A DNA stretch of 64,000 nt from ZAX-1 sp046533095 (GCA_046533095.1 JAJQRA010000033.1:1-64000), one strand, 5' to 3'; shown: positions 36,265 through 44,820, counted from the first letter of the stretch. A program made the numbers and translations. The notes: generated from the letters alone by a model not told the origin.

Positions 36265-36957
36265 ATGATACAAAAAAATTTGGAAAAGGTGTGGCAAAAT
36301 ATTGATTCTGCCTGTAAAAAAGTTGGCAGAAACCCAAGTGAAGTTACGCTGATTGCTGTTAGTAAAACTAAACCTGTCAGCATGCTTGCGGCAGTATATG
36401 CTGACGGTGTAAGAGAATTTGGTGAAAATAAAGTCCAGGAATTGATCGAAAAGCAGGAACAATTGCCGAATGATATACACTGGCACATGATCGGTCATTT
36501 ACAACGTAATAAGGTAAGGCAGATTGTTGACAAAGCCTGTCTTATCCATTCTGTAGATTCTCTACGCTTAGCTGAAGAAGTTAGCCTGCAGGCAGAGAAA
36601 AAGCAGGTAATGGCAAATATACTCGTAGAAATTAATATTGCAAACGAAGAAACTAAATTTGGCATATCAAAAGAAGCTGCTTATGATTTGGTAAAAAATA
36701 TTGCTAAATTGTCCCATATTTCAATAAAAGGTCTTATGTCTATCGCGCCTTTTGTGGAAAATCCGGAAGATAACAGAAACTATTTTCAAAGAATCAAAAA
36801 ATTATCTGTTGACATAGCAAAGAAAAAGATTGATAATGTAACTATGGACATACTATCCATGGGTATGACTGGTGATTATATGGTTGCAATTGAAGAAGGT
36901 GCAACCATGGTACGCGTAGGCACTGGTATTTTTGGAATACGGAACTATAACATATAG
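36265..36957 (+). CDS. yggS: PLP homeostasis protein YggS/YlmE (COG0325)
   Basis: The start is ATG 36265, 7 bases after AAAGGAG; the frame open from 36106 is translated repeat DNA. The 230-residue PLP-binding barrel has the lysine motif VTLIAVSKTKP (about 28-37), REFGENKVQEL, WHMIGHLQRNK and the C-terminal LSMGMTGDYMVAIEEGATMVRVGTGIFG. YggS carries no known catalysis but maintains vitamin B6 and amino acid balance. Its link with sepF is conserved in Firmicutes. Confidence 0.95.
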   Translation: MIQKNLEKVWQNIDSACKKVGRNPSEVTLIAVSKTKPVSMLAAVYADGVREFGENKVQELIEKQEQLPNDIHWHMIGHLQRNKVRQIVDKACLIHSVDSLRLAEEVSLQAEKKQVMANILVEINIANEETKFGISKEAAYDLVKNIAKLSHISIKGLMSIAPFVENPEDNRNYFQRIKKLSVDIAKKKIDNVTMDILSMGMTGDYMVAIEEGATMVRVGTGIFGIRNYNI

Positions 36958-37006
36958 ATAAGAAATATATGAATACGGAATAACAGTAGTTCTCTGGGCA
37001 GGTGTA

Positions 37007-37190
37007 ATGGACTTCATAATTCGCCTGGTACGCGATTCGGTTGCATCATGAACTTTCATAGTTCGGCAGTATGCGATTAGATTGAGCGATGAACTTTCAT
37101 AGTTTGACTGGTACACGATTCGGTTGCATCATGAACTTTAGGAGTTCAGCTGGTAATTCGATTCACATAGATAATGAACTTTTTGGTTCA
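37007..37190 (+). repeat. About 41-bp degenerate array upstream of sepF
   Basis: Four to five units each begin ATGAACTTT (variants at 37007, 37048, 37090, 37131 and 37172), followed by a GTTCGxxTGGTAxxCGATTCGGTTGCATC-like stretch. The end of the array is an open frame in phase with sepF. The ATGAACTTT(x)GTTCAT pieces form small palindromes. Confidence 0.75.
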
Positions 37191-37220
37191 TATGAAATCT
37201 ATTTTAAAGGAGAACATAGT

Positions 37221-37748
37221 ATGGGTCTAGTAGATAAACTTTTAACAGCATTGCAGTTAGGTGATGATGATGAAGAAAATGATTCTTTAAATGAAGGCTA
37301 TTATGAAGATGATTATTATGAGGAAGCCTCACCTAGAAAGAAAGGGTCTCGCAGAGATATAAAAGCAGAAAATAATATGGATAGAGTGCCAAAGGAGAAG
37401 CTGGTAAAAGCTACTCCAAAAGTAACTCCTATACGTTCTTCAAACAAAAGGCAGGGAACAGGCATGGCAGTATGTGTGATTAAACCAACTTCTATGGAAG
37501 ATGCCAGAGAAATTACAGAAACATTATTGCAGGACAGAACCGTTGTTTTGAATGTAGAAGGATTAGAGGTAGAAGTAGCACAGCGCATTATAGACTTCAC
37601 ATCCGGATCCTGCTTCGCGATTAGCGGCAATTTACAAAAGGTTTCAAATTGTATATTTATCATTACTCCACCGAATGTAGATATTTCCGGAGATTTTCAG
37701 AACATTATGGACGCTTACGATGTGCCTTCGATGAAGACAGAGTATTAA
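37221..37748 (+). CDS. sepF: Cell division protein SepF
   Basis: The start is ATG 37221 behind AAAGGAGAACATAGT; the longer frame (37089) is repeat-derived. The 175-residue protein has the N-terminal membrane-targeting helix MGLVDKLLTALQL, an acidic and charged linker, and the C-terminal SepF domain (AVCVIKPTSMEDAREITETL, VVLNVEGLE, QRIIDFTSGSCFAISG). SepF anchors FtsZ to the membrane and arranges the division ring. ylmH follows 4 bp later. Confidence 0.95.
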   Translation: MGLVDKLLTALQLGDDDEENDSLNEGYYEDDYYEEASPRKKGSRRDIKAENNMDRVPKEKLVKATPKVTPIRSSNKRQGTGMAVCVIKPTSMEDAREITETLLQDRTVVLNVEGLEVEVAQRIIDFTSGSCFAISGNLQKVSNCIFIITPPNVDISGDFQNIMDAYDVPSMKTEY

Positions 37749-37752
37749 ATTT

Positions 37753-38535
37753 ATGGAAATGACGAAAGACGAGCTTCTATTATCCAGACGGTTTGTAGAT
37801 TTGTCTATGCAGGCACAGCATAAGGGACTGGTAACATTCAGTAATTTTTTGAATTTGAATGAATTGAATATTTTTCAACGGACGATTTCAAAACTATATG
37901 GCGACTATGAAATGTCTGGGGGAATTGAATTTTTGGAGCGTCAGATGATTGCCTTTCTTCCTGATGCTCTTAATTATGGTATAGAGAATCCAAAGGAACC
38001 GCTTCTAGATTTCCCCATTGCATGTTTAAAAATACGACCAAAAAGCAATGCATTTTCAGATGTACTGACGCACCAAGATGTGCTAGGCAGCATCATGCAT
38101 CTTGGCTTGGAGCGAAATAAAATTGGGGATATACTTCTAGATGATTCAATTGTCTACTTGTTCTGCCAGAAAAATATCAGCCAGTTTATTCTGGATGAGT
38201 TGACCAAAATCAAGCGCACGGCCATTTATTCTGAACTTATTATCCCCAAGGATTTGAATATAAAACCAAATTTTGAATTAACAGAAGGGATCATCTCGTC
38301 TAATCGGTTAGACAGTGTAACAGCCTGTATCTGCCACATATCCCGTACAGAAGCGGTGACATGTATCAAGAACGGAAAAGTATTTATACAAAATCGTGAA
38401 ATGAAGTCGTGTTCCTATGAATGCAAAGAAACGGATATTATTTCGGTACGAACCCATGGAAGATTTCGATACTTAGGATGTATTGGCGAAACGAGAAAAG
38501 GCCGGATAAAAATTCAGTACGAAATATATAAATAG
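37753..38535 (+). CDS. ylmH: YlmH-like S4-domain RNA-binding protein
   Basis: The 260-residue protein has an N-terminal region with GDYEMSGGIEFLERQMIAFL, a central part, and a C-terminal S4 RNA-binding domain (SSNRLDSVTACICHISRTEA, then IKNGKVFIQNREM and TDIISVRTHGRFRY). YlmH is a ribosome-associated factor, reported to act in ribosome quality control in other Firmicutes, encoded beside division genes. It is 4 bp from sepF without its own strong ribosome site. DivIVA, which commonly comes next, is not found here. Confidence 0.9.
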   Translation: MEMTKDELLLSRRFVDLSMQAQHKGLVTFSNFLNLNELNIFQRTISKLYGDYEMSGGIEFLERQMIAFLPDALNYGIENPKEPLLDFPIACLKIRPKSNAFSDVLTHQDVLGSIMHLGLERNKIGDILLDDSIVYLFCQKNISQFILDELTKIKRTAIYSELIIPKDLNIKPNFELTEGIISSNRLDSVTACICHISRTEAVTCIKNGKVFIQNREMKSCSYECKETDIISVRTHGRFRYLGCIGETRKGRIKIQYEIYK

Positions 38536-38573
38536 AATAGAACGAAAACAGGCTTGAAAGGAAACCGCAGTAA

Positions 38574-39734
38574 ATGGAAAAAGAACTTTCATTAGCAAAA
38601 GGCTCCTCTGTCGAAGAAGGACTTTCATTAGGTAAAGAACTCTTGATTCATTATGATCATAGTCCTTGCTATCAAATTATATTGCAACCAGACTTTTCCT
38701 TACTGCCCCAAAAGTTGGAATCGCTAGGCTATGGGCAGGAGAGTAAAATTTGTATTATTACAGATAGTAATGTAGTAAACCTATATGGAGCTGAAATAGA
38801 ATCTCTTTTAAAACCTTATTTTAAACTTTGTACTACGTTTGTCTTTAAGGCAGGGGAAGAGAACAAGCAGACGGATACAGTAGGCACTGCTTATAAACAT
38901 CTGATTGAACACGCTTTTGACCGCAAGGATCTACTCCTTGCACTGGGTGGAGGAGTAGTGGGTGATTTAACAGGCTTTACAGCAGCCACCTATTTAAGGG
39001 GAATTGACTTTATACAAGTGCCGACTACTTTATTAGCACAGGTGGATAGCAGTATTGGTGGAAAAACCGGTGTTGATTTTTTACAGTACAAAAATATGGT
39101 AGGAGCATTTTATATGCCTCGACTGGTATATATGAATATTGCTGCGCTAAACACGCTATCCGGCAAACAATTTTCTTCAGGTATGAGCGAAATCATAAAG
39201 CATGGACTAATAAAAGATTTTGCTTATTTTTTATTTATAGAGCAGCATTTTGATAAAATTTTGAAACAGAATTTTGACACCATGGAAGAACTAGTTTTTA
39301 GAAGCTGCGATATAAAACGTGAGGTTGTAGAACAGGATCCAAAAGAACAGGGCGAGCGTGCATTATTGAATTTTGGACATACGATAGGACATGCCATCGA
39401 GAAGCTTTCCAATTTTAGCCTTAGCCATGGAGAATGTGTTGCGCTTGGAATGGTTAGTGCAGGATATCTTTCTATGGTAAATGGTAATATTGACAAAGAA
39501 GAATTTCTGCATCTAAGAATGACAATCGAACACTTTGGCCTACCCATACGTTTAAAAGATTTTCCATATACAGCAGAAGAAATATTAAATACAACCAAAC
39601 TTGACAAAAAAATGGAATCTGGTAAAATTAAATTTATTCTATTACAAAAACTTGGAAATGCCTATATTACGAAAAATTTATCAGATGAGCAGATCTTGGA
39701 GGGTATTCAAATTTTACTTCTCCATGAACTTTAG
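38574..39734 (+). CDS. aroB: 3-dehydroquinate synthase
   Basis: The 386-residue enzyme of the shikimate pathway makes dehydroquinate from DAHP with NAD and a divalent metal. Visible motifs: LLALGGGVVGDLTGFTAATY, PTTLLAQVDSSIGGKTGVD, SGMSEIIKHGLI, FGHTIGHAIEKLS and SHGECVALGM (metal ligands Glu and His). The first 25 residues contain an internal duplication (ELSLAKGSSVEEGLSLGKEL). This suggests the true domain begins near YDHSPCYQIIL and the 5' end has been extended by a repeat. Its place between ylmH and lspA is notable. Confidence 0.94.
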   Translation: MEKELSLAKGSSVEEGLSLGKELLIHYDHSPCYQIILQPDFSLLPQKLESLGYGQESKICIITDSNVVNLYGAEIESLLKPYFKLCTTFVFKAGEENKQTDTVGTAYKHLIEHAFDRKDLLLALGGGVVGDLTGFTAATYLRGIDFIQVPTTLLAQVDSSIGGKTGVDFLQYKNMVGAFYMPRLVYMNIAALNTLSGKQFSSGMSEIIKHGLIKDFAYFLFIEQHFDKILKQNFDTMEELVFRSCDIKREVVEQDPKEQGERALLNFGHTIGHAIEKLSNFSLSHGECVALGMVSAGYLSMVNGNIDKEEFLHLRMTIEHFGLPIRLKDFPYTAEEILNTTKLDKKMESGKIKFILLQKLGNAYITKNLSDEQILEGIQILLLHEL

Positions 39735-39894
39735 TTCATTATTTATGAAGTAGCACAGAAAAAGAAAGAATAATAGTTCAACCATTCAATATATCGGGTT
39801 TTTGCTACGAAAAACACATTGCATTATATACGTAAGGGACATTATAATTTAAAAAGAGGCGATGTATATTACGTTCTATGATCTGCTCTAATAG

Positions 39895-40147
39895 CTAGAT
39901 ATACGGAATCGTTACAAAGAATTAGAATTTTGCATTACTAAATATACGGAATCGTTACAAAGAATTAGAATTTTGCATTACTAGATATACTGAATCGTTA
40001 CAAAGAATTAGGCTTTTGCATTACTAGATATACTGAATCGTTACAAAGAATTAGGCTTTTGCATTACTAGATATACTGAATCGTTACAAAGAATTAGGCT
40101 TTTACATTACTAGATATACTGAATCGTTACAAAGAATTAAATTTTGT
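39895..40147 (+). repeat. Six-unit 43-bp tandem array downstream of aroB
   Basis: Units start at 39895, 39938, 39981, 40024, 40067 and 40110 with an exact 43-bp period. Each contains GAATCGTTACAAAGAATTAG. Variants are CGGAATC versus CTGAATC and GAATTT versus GGCTTT. It lies in the gap 39735-40413, which has no gene. The GAATCGTTAC core recalls the termini of the palindromic elements. Confidence 0.95.
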
Positions 40148-40225
40148 AGGTATTTGGATTTTATTTTTTTGTTTAAAAATTGGAACGATTAAACCTCACC
40201 AAGTGTTCAATACCTCAGGATTTTG

Positions 40226-40390
40226 CTGCGTAAAGCACCTTTTATTATAGATGCTACTTGAATGATGAAATTGTAGATAAACGTAATAACACCTTTCGTT
40301 GTAGGGCTACTTGAATGATGAAATTAGGAACGAACAAGGAGTTGTGGATGAACGTAAAACACCTTTTATTGTAGGTGGTACTTGAATAGT
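40226..40390 (+). repeat. Diverged repeats upstream of lspA
   Basis: Three copies of an ACACCTTTxxTTGTAGG block followed by GCTACTTGAATGATGAAAT or a variant occur near 40230, 40292 and 40360. Insertions between them include GGAACGAACAAGGAGTTG. No gene is present. Confidence 0.65.
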
Positions 40391-40425
40391 TGCAAAATAA
40401 GATAGGGAAGAAAATGGAGATATCA

Positions 40426-40947
40426 ATGAATATGTCAAAAGTAAAACATGATACGATAAGAATAATAGGGATTATTTGTTTGATTGTTTTTGATCAGTTT
40501 ACAAAATATTGTGCAGTGCAAAAGCTTAAGGGGAATGCTCCATTTGTGGTAATTGACAATGTATTTGAACTAAATTACCTGGAAAATCGAGGTGCGGCCT
40601 TTGGCTTTCTGGAAGGGAAAAAGTACATTTTAATCATATTTGGCTTGGTTATTGTTTTCTTGATTTCATATTTTTATACCAAAATTCCAGGAGGCAAAAA
40701 ATTTCATTACATGCGTACAGTTATAATTTTTATGATAGCAGGAGCAATTGGAAATTTAATTGATCGGTTTCGATTAGATTACGTGATAGACTTTTTCTAT
40801 TTTAAACTTATTAATTTTGCTATCTTTAATGTGGCAGATATTTATATTACCTGTTCCGCTGTCATATTGGCACTTCTCGTCTTTTTTTATTATAAGGAAG
40901 AAGATTTCGAACAGCTATTTCCAGAAAAAGGAAAGAAACGAGGATAA
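40426..40947 (+). CDS. lspA: Lipoprotein signal peptidase LspA
   Basis: ATG 40426 has GGAG six bases upstream; ATG 40414 with AGGG is nearly as good. The protein (about 173 residues) has four membrane helices and the catalytic aspartates in GNLIDRFR and FNVADIYIT, plus ENRGAAFGFL. It is the aspartyl protease that removes signal peptides from lipoproteins at the membrane. Likely substrates in this window are the BMP protein and possibly the S11 carboxypeptidase. rluD follows 3 bp later. Confidence 0.93.
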   Translation: MNMSKVKHDTIRIIGIICLIVFDQFTKYCAVQKLKGNAPFVVIDNVFELNYLENRGAAFGFLEGKKYILIIFGLVIVFLISYFYTKIPGGKKFHYMRTVIIFMIAGAIGNLIDRFRLDYVIDFFYFKLINFAIFNVADIYITCSAVILALLVFFYYKEEDFEQLFPEKGKKRG

Positions 40948-40950
40948 CCT

Positions 40951-41949
40951 ATGTCTTTCGGAAAACAACCGGATGGAATGAAGGAATTAGAAGATGCGAA
41001 TCAGCAAGCTTTTCCTGTAGACTTATCTTTTACGGATGAACGCTTGGATAAATATCTTACGGCAATTTATAAGAACCAGTCCAGATCCTTTTTTCAAAAG
41101 CTTATTAAGGAGCAACAGGTACTGGTAAATGGGATACCCCAGAAAGCTAATTTTAGATTGAATGTAGATGATACAGTTTCTGTTACAATACCAAAAGCAC
41201 AGGAAATAGCTATATTGCCAGAGCCAATCGCATTGGACATCTTATATGAAGATTCGGATTTGCTAATTGTAAACAAACCAAAAGGCATGGTAGTACACCC
41301 GTCAGCCGGACACTATACCGGAACGTTGGTAAATGCAGTTATGTATCATTGCAAAGATAGTTTGTCCGGAATCAACGGTCAAATACGCCCGGGAATTGTA
41401 CACCGCATAGATATGGATACAACTGGGGCACTTATTATCTGTAAAAATGATAATGCCCACCTAAATATAGCAAGTCAATTAAGGGAACATTCAACTATAC
41501 GACGTTATAGGGGAATTGTAAACGGATATGTAGCAAAAAGTACCGGAAAAGTAGAAGGTCCAATCGGGAGACATCCAATCGACAGAAAAAAAATGTCTAT
41601 CAATGAAAAACATGGAAAGTCTGCTATTACGCATTATCAGGTTTTGGAACGGTTTTCAAAGCATACTTATATGGAATTTCAATTGGAAACTGGACGTACC
41701 CACCAGATACGTGTGCACATGGCTAGTATTGGTCATCCACTGTTAGGTGATGCACTATATGGAAATGGAGCTAAAATTCCTAGGGCTTTCGATCTTCAAA
41801 CTTCAGGTCCCGGAATTTTAGTTTCGCATTTACAGGGTCAGACGTTACATGCTATGGTGATTGGGTTTATTCATCCAACGAGCAATGCATATATAGAAAT
41901 TACGGCACCACTGCCAACATATTTTTTAGAATTATTAACAAAATTATGA
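40951..41949 (+). CDS. rluD: RluD-family pseudouridine synthase
   Basis: The 332-residue enzyme isomerises uridines in RNA, probably 23S rRNA. The N-terminal S4 domain (RLDKYLTAIYKNQSRSFFQK) is followed by the catalytic domain with the HRIDMDTTGALII motif (151 onward), KPKGMVVHPSAGHYTGTLVN and the C-terminal TGRTHQIRVHMASIGHPLLGD. The lspA-rluD pairing is widespread in Firmicutes. Confidence 0.93.
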   Translation: MSFGKQPDGMKELEDANQQAFPVDLSFTDERLDKYLTAIYKNQSRSFFQKLIKEQQVLVNGIPQKANFRLNVDDTVSVTIPKAQEIAILPEPIALDILYEDSDLLIVNKPKGMVVHPSAGHYTGTLVNAVMYHCKDSLSGINGQIRPGIVHRIDMDTTGALIICKNDNAHLNIASQLREHSTIRRYRGIVNGYVAKSTGKVEGPIGRHPIDRKKMSINEKHGKSAITHYQVLERFSKHTYMEFQLETGRTHQIRVHMASIGHPLLGDALYGNGAKIPRAFDLQTSGPGILVSHLQGQTLHAMVIGFIHPTSNAYIEITAPLPTYFLELLTKL

Positions 41950-41964
41950 GAATCATAGCTCTGC

Positions 41965-42110
41965 CGATGTCATCGTGCAATAAATAACAGTAACGAGTGA
42001 AATTTGATAAAATCACCTTATTGTGTATATATTTTCGATATTATCGTACAATGACAGTAGTGGGTGCAATTTGATAAAATCACGTTATTGTGTGTACATT
42101 TTTATTGATT
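41965..42110 (+). repeat. Two diverged copies of about 80 bp downstream of rluD
   Basis: Near 41972 and 42044 both copies carry CATCGTGCAAT or TATCGTACAAT, then AATTTGATAAAATCAC and TTATTGTGT. GATAAAATCAC is flanked by GTGATTTT-like complementary stretches. The remainder up to 42240 is AT-rich and probably holds the promoter of the next gene. Confidence 0.7.
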
Positions 42111-42255
42111 TATATTATAATATAAGTGGAATATCGTATTCAATGTACCAAGATTTATTTTCACACTAGGATGGTAAAAAACATATTCAGCGTTTTTAGG
42201 ATGTCAGAGGACAATTTAATGCACAGAATAAAGTGCAGAAATGAGGGGAATGACT

Positions 42256-42885
42256 ATGAAAAATTATGCAATTACAATAGGAAGAGAATTTGGTAGTGGC
42301 GGATTAGATATAGGACGTTTGCTTTCTGATAAATTAGATATCAAATGTTATGACAAGGAACTTCTCAGTATGGCAGCAAAAGAAAGTGGTCTTTGCGAAG
42401 AAATCTTTTATAACCACGACGAAAAGCCTACCAACAGCTTCTTATATTCACTAGTTATGGATACTTATTCTGTTAGTGGCTATACATCTGCACCTTTCTT
42501 GGATATGCCATTAAACCATAAAGTTTTTTTGGCACAATTTGATGCAATCAAAAATCTTGCTACAAAAGAGTCCTGCATTATTGTTGGTAGATGTGCTGAT
42601 TATGCACTGGCGGATCATCCAACTTGTGTCAATGTATTTATTCATGCTGAAATGGATTTTCGCATTCAGCATATCATGGATACATTTGATTTAAAAAAGG
42701 ATAAGGCAAAAGATTTAATTCAAAAGACAGATAAGCAAAGGGCAAGCTATTATAACTATTATTCCAGTAAAAAATGGGGCGATTCCAGAAGCTTTCATCT
42801 AACTTTAGACAGCGGTCACCTTGGGATGGAAGGTTGTGCTGATATGATTATTAAATACATGGATATTAAAGAAATGAGAAGATAG
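42256..42885 (+). CDS. Cytidylate kinase-like family protein
   Basis: The start is ATG 42256, with AGGGG at -13; ATG 42241 lies upstream of that site. The 209-residue protein belongs to PF13189: YAITIGREFGSGGLDIGRLL (P-loop GREFGSGG), YDKELLSMAAKESG, CIIVGRCADY and RQRASYYNYY-like KQRASYYNYYSSKKWG. These are nucleoside monophosphate kinase relatives whose substrate is unproven and may not be CMP. The last four codons form part of a tandem array that continues downstream. Confidence 0.88.
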   Translation: MKNYAITIGREFGSGGLDIGRLLSDKLDIKCYDKELLSMAAKESGLCEEIFYNHDEKPTNSFLYSLVMDTYSVSGYTSAPFLDMPLNHKVFLAQFDAIKNLATKESCIIVGRCADYALADHPTCVNVFIHAEMDFRIQHIMDTFDLKKDKAKDLIQKTDKQRASYYNYYSSKKWGDSRSFHLTLDSGHLGMEGCADMIIKYMDIKEMRR

Positions 42886-43070
42886 GGAATAAAGAACGAT
42901 CACGGTTGCAAATTTACAAATAGTGAGAAGATAGGGAATAAAGAACGATCACCGTTACGAATTTACAAATAGTGAGAAGATAGGGAATAAAGAACGATCA
43001 CCGTTACGAATTTATAAATAGTGAGAAGATAGGGAATAAAGAACGATCACCGTTACGAATTTACAAATAG
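42875..43070 (+). repeat. Four-unit 49-bp array starting inside the kinase-like gene
   Basis: Units start at 42875, 42924, 42973 and 43022, each beginning TGAGAAGATAGGGAATAAAG. The first unit contains the gene's final codons and its TAG. The next three repeat GAGAAGATAG. Copies 2-4 are almost identical (CACCGTTACGAATTTA), and copy 1 differs at a few positions. Confidence 0.96.
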
Positions 43071-43080
43071 TTGCAAATAA

Positions 43081-43257
43081 ATCTGTAACTATTCAGTCGT
43101 ACTTCTTTCAAAGTCACATTTATGCACACAAGATGCAAAAAATGCATCTTGGAATGATCTCTTATGGAACATTTGTAGCTCGATAAGCATAAATTCTAGG
43201 ACTTTGCTACGCAAAACATCTTGCGTTACTGGAGGGTACTGAATAGTTACAATCTAT
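43081..43257. repeat. Palindromic intergenic element, copy C (diverged)
   Basis: GTAACTATTCAGT near the left end is the reverse complement of ACTGAATAGTTAC at the right end. Inside, TCACATTTATGCACACAAGA and TGCAAAAAATGCATCTTGG parallel the GTAACGTTTATGTACACAAA and TGCATAAAAAACGTGCGG of copies A and B. TTTGCTACGCAAAAC is a further palindrome. It lies directly after the 49-bp array and just past the 3' end of the recombinase gene. Confidence 0.6.
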
Positions 43258-43261
43258 TATT

Positions 43262-44320
43262 TTACTCCTCTTCAAAAATACTACTAGAAAACTTTCCAGC
43301 TAGTTTACGCCTGTCTTCATCAATTGCTGCATAATGTTGTCTTGTAGTTTCAACACTCTTATGTCCTAGGGCATCTGCAACTAAATAAATATCTCCTGTT
43401 TCCTTATATAAATTTGTTCCATAAGTACTTCGCAATTTGTGTGGGGTGATTTTTTTACTTATTTTTGCAGCATCAGTATATTTTTTAACCAGTTTTTCTA
43501 CTGCACGAGTTGTAATGCGATTATATTTCAATGATAAAAATAATGCCTCTTCATTTCCAAGCGTTGCCTTGACTGCAACAGACTCTCTTTCTAATTCCAA
43601 ATAATCTGTAATAGCCTGCACGACCTCTTTTCCAAAATAGACGGTAGATTCATTTCCGCCTTTTCGCACAATACGCATGGAGCTATGTTTAAAACTGACA
43701 TCTTTTACGTCGAGCCCCACACATTCAGATACACGTATTCCTGTTCCTAATAATAAGGTTAAAATGGCAACATCTCTGTATTTTGTTTTCATGTGTGAAG
43801 CCAACTGACGGGGGGAGAGTGTACTGCCATTTTCTGTGATTGTTAAAAGTTCTATAATCTCATCTTTATCCAAACGAATAATGTTATTATTATGTTGTTT
43901 CGGAGATTCTATCATAGATGGAGGGTTCGTTTTAATAAATTCTTTCTTAAAATAATAGTTATACATCGTTCTAAGAGCAGAAAGTTTTCTTGATTTTCCA
44001 TTTTCGCCATTGGTAATCCATTTTCCTTTTTTTTCATAATAAGAAAGATACGCAATAAACTCCTCCATATCAATTGGCGTTATTTCATCCAATATATGGA
44101 TATGCATATCATGTATTGGGATAGTTTTGTAAAGGGGGTTATTTTTCTGTAGAAACTCAAAAAACAACCGCAAATCATATGCATACGATAATCTAGTTCT
44201 TGAAGATGTATTACGGGTATCAAGATAACGAAAAAAATCCTGACAAAATTTAGGCAGTTCCTGAAGTAAGCTATGTAATTTCCGCTTATTTTCTAAATTG
44301 ATTTTTTCTGTATATTCCAT
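43262..44320 (-). CDS. Tyrosine-type site-specific recombinase/integrase
   Basis: The 352-residue protein has an N-terminal SAM-like core-binding domain (about 25-120) and a C-terminal catalytic domain. Catalytic residues are visible as the Arg in LLGTGIRVSECVGLDVKD, HxxR in TPHKLRSTYGTNL, the GH in ADALGHKSVETT and the nucleophile Tyr in TRQHYAAID. It resembles XerC/XerD-like proteins found in Lachnospiraceae at fixed chromosomal positions rather than phage integrases. The target is not known. A 9-bp inverted repeat lies about 170 bp upstream. Confidence 0.92.
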   Translation of the reverse strand: MEYTEKINLENKRKLHSLLQELPKFCQDFFRYLDTRNTSSRTRLSYAYDLRLFFEFLQKNNPLYKTIPIHDMHIHILDEITPIDMEEFIAYLSYYEKKGKWITNGENGKSRKLSALRTMYNYYFKKEFIKTNPPSMIESPKQHNNNIIRLDKDEIIELLTITENGSTLSPRQLASHMKTKYRDVAILTLLLGTGIRVSECVGLDVKDVSFKHSSMRIVRKGGNESTVYFGKEVVQAITDYLELERESVAVKATLGNEEALFLSLKYNRITTRAVEKLVKKYTDAAKISKKITPHKLRSTYGTNLYKETGDIYLVADALGHKSVETTRQHYAAIDEDRRKLAGKFSSSIFEEE

Positions 44321-44607
44321 AGATATTTACTCCTTAGGTTGATTTTTTATGAATGTTTAGGTCATAACTAGGTTTGCTATTTATATATATGCTATATCAA
44401 CAAGGATAGAGATTATCGTGAAATGCTTAGCCTAATAAATACCATTTTATTTTGGAACTTCGTTATAAGGTCATATATTAAATAAAGCTAATATCAGTTC
44501 GTAAAATCTACATTTCGCGAACTGATTAGTAATGATTAATAATACTCTTTTACCGATTTAAAGACTCACATGGATGTAAACAGTTTTTCTATTTATATTA
44601 TAAATAT
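44321..44607. other. Upstream region of the recombinase, with inverted repeat
   Basis: ATCAGTTCG (44493-44501) and CGAACTGAT (44518-44526) form a perfect 9-bp inverted repeat with a 16-base AT-rich spacer. This is the geometry of a terminator for dtd, a protein-binding site or a recombination core. No gene is seen. Confidence 0.45.
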
Positions 44608-44820
44608 TTCTTTAACTCCACATTTGCTCCGAATTTAAAATTATAGCAAATTCTTTAACTCTATATTTGCTCCGAATCTAAAATTATAGCAAATTCTTTA
44701 ATTCCACATTTGCTCCGAATCTAACATTACAGCAAATTCTTTAATTCCACATTTGCTCCGAATCTAACATTACAGCAAATTCTTTAATTCCACATTTGCT
44801 CCGAATCTAAAATTATAGTA
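44608..44820 (-). repeat. 43-bp array copying the 3' end and stop of dtd
   Basis: CACATTTGCTCCGAAT-type cores lie at 44619, 44662, 44705, 44748 and 44791, an exact 43-bp period. The 44791 copy is the real end of dtd. On the minus strand each downstream copy still reads LDSEQMWN-stop or a close variant (GATTCGGAGCAAATGTGGAA, TTAA). Four downstream copies exist; the farthest has the most changes. Confidence 0.96.

Noticed and set aside
39224..39607. 127-codon minus-strand frame opposite aroB
   Set aside because: Shadow of aroB; low-complexity Ser-rich translation.
42115..42255. Riboswitch upstream of the cytidylate-kinase-like gene
   Set aside because: The AT-rich leader and TTCACACTAGG motif match no riboswitch class I recognise; similarity to TTCCACACTAGG upstream of the HlyD-like gene is too short.
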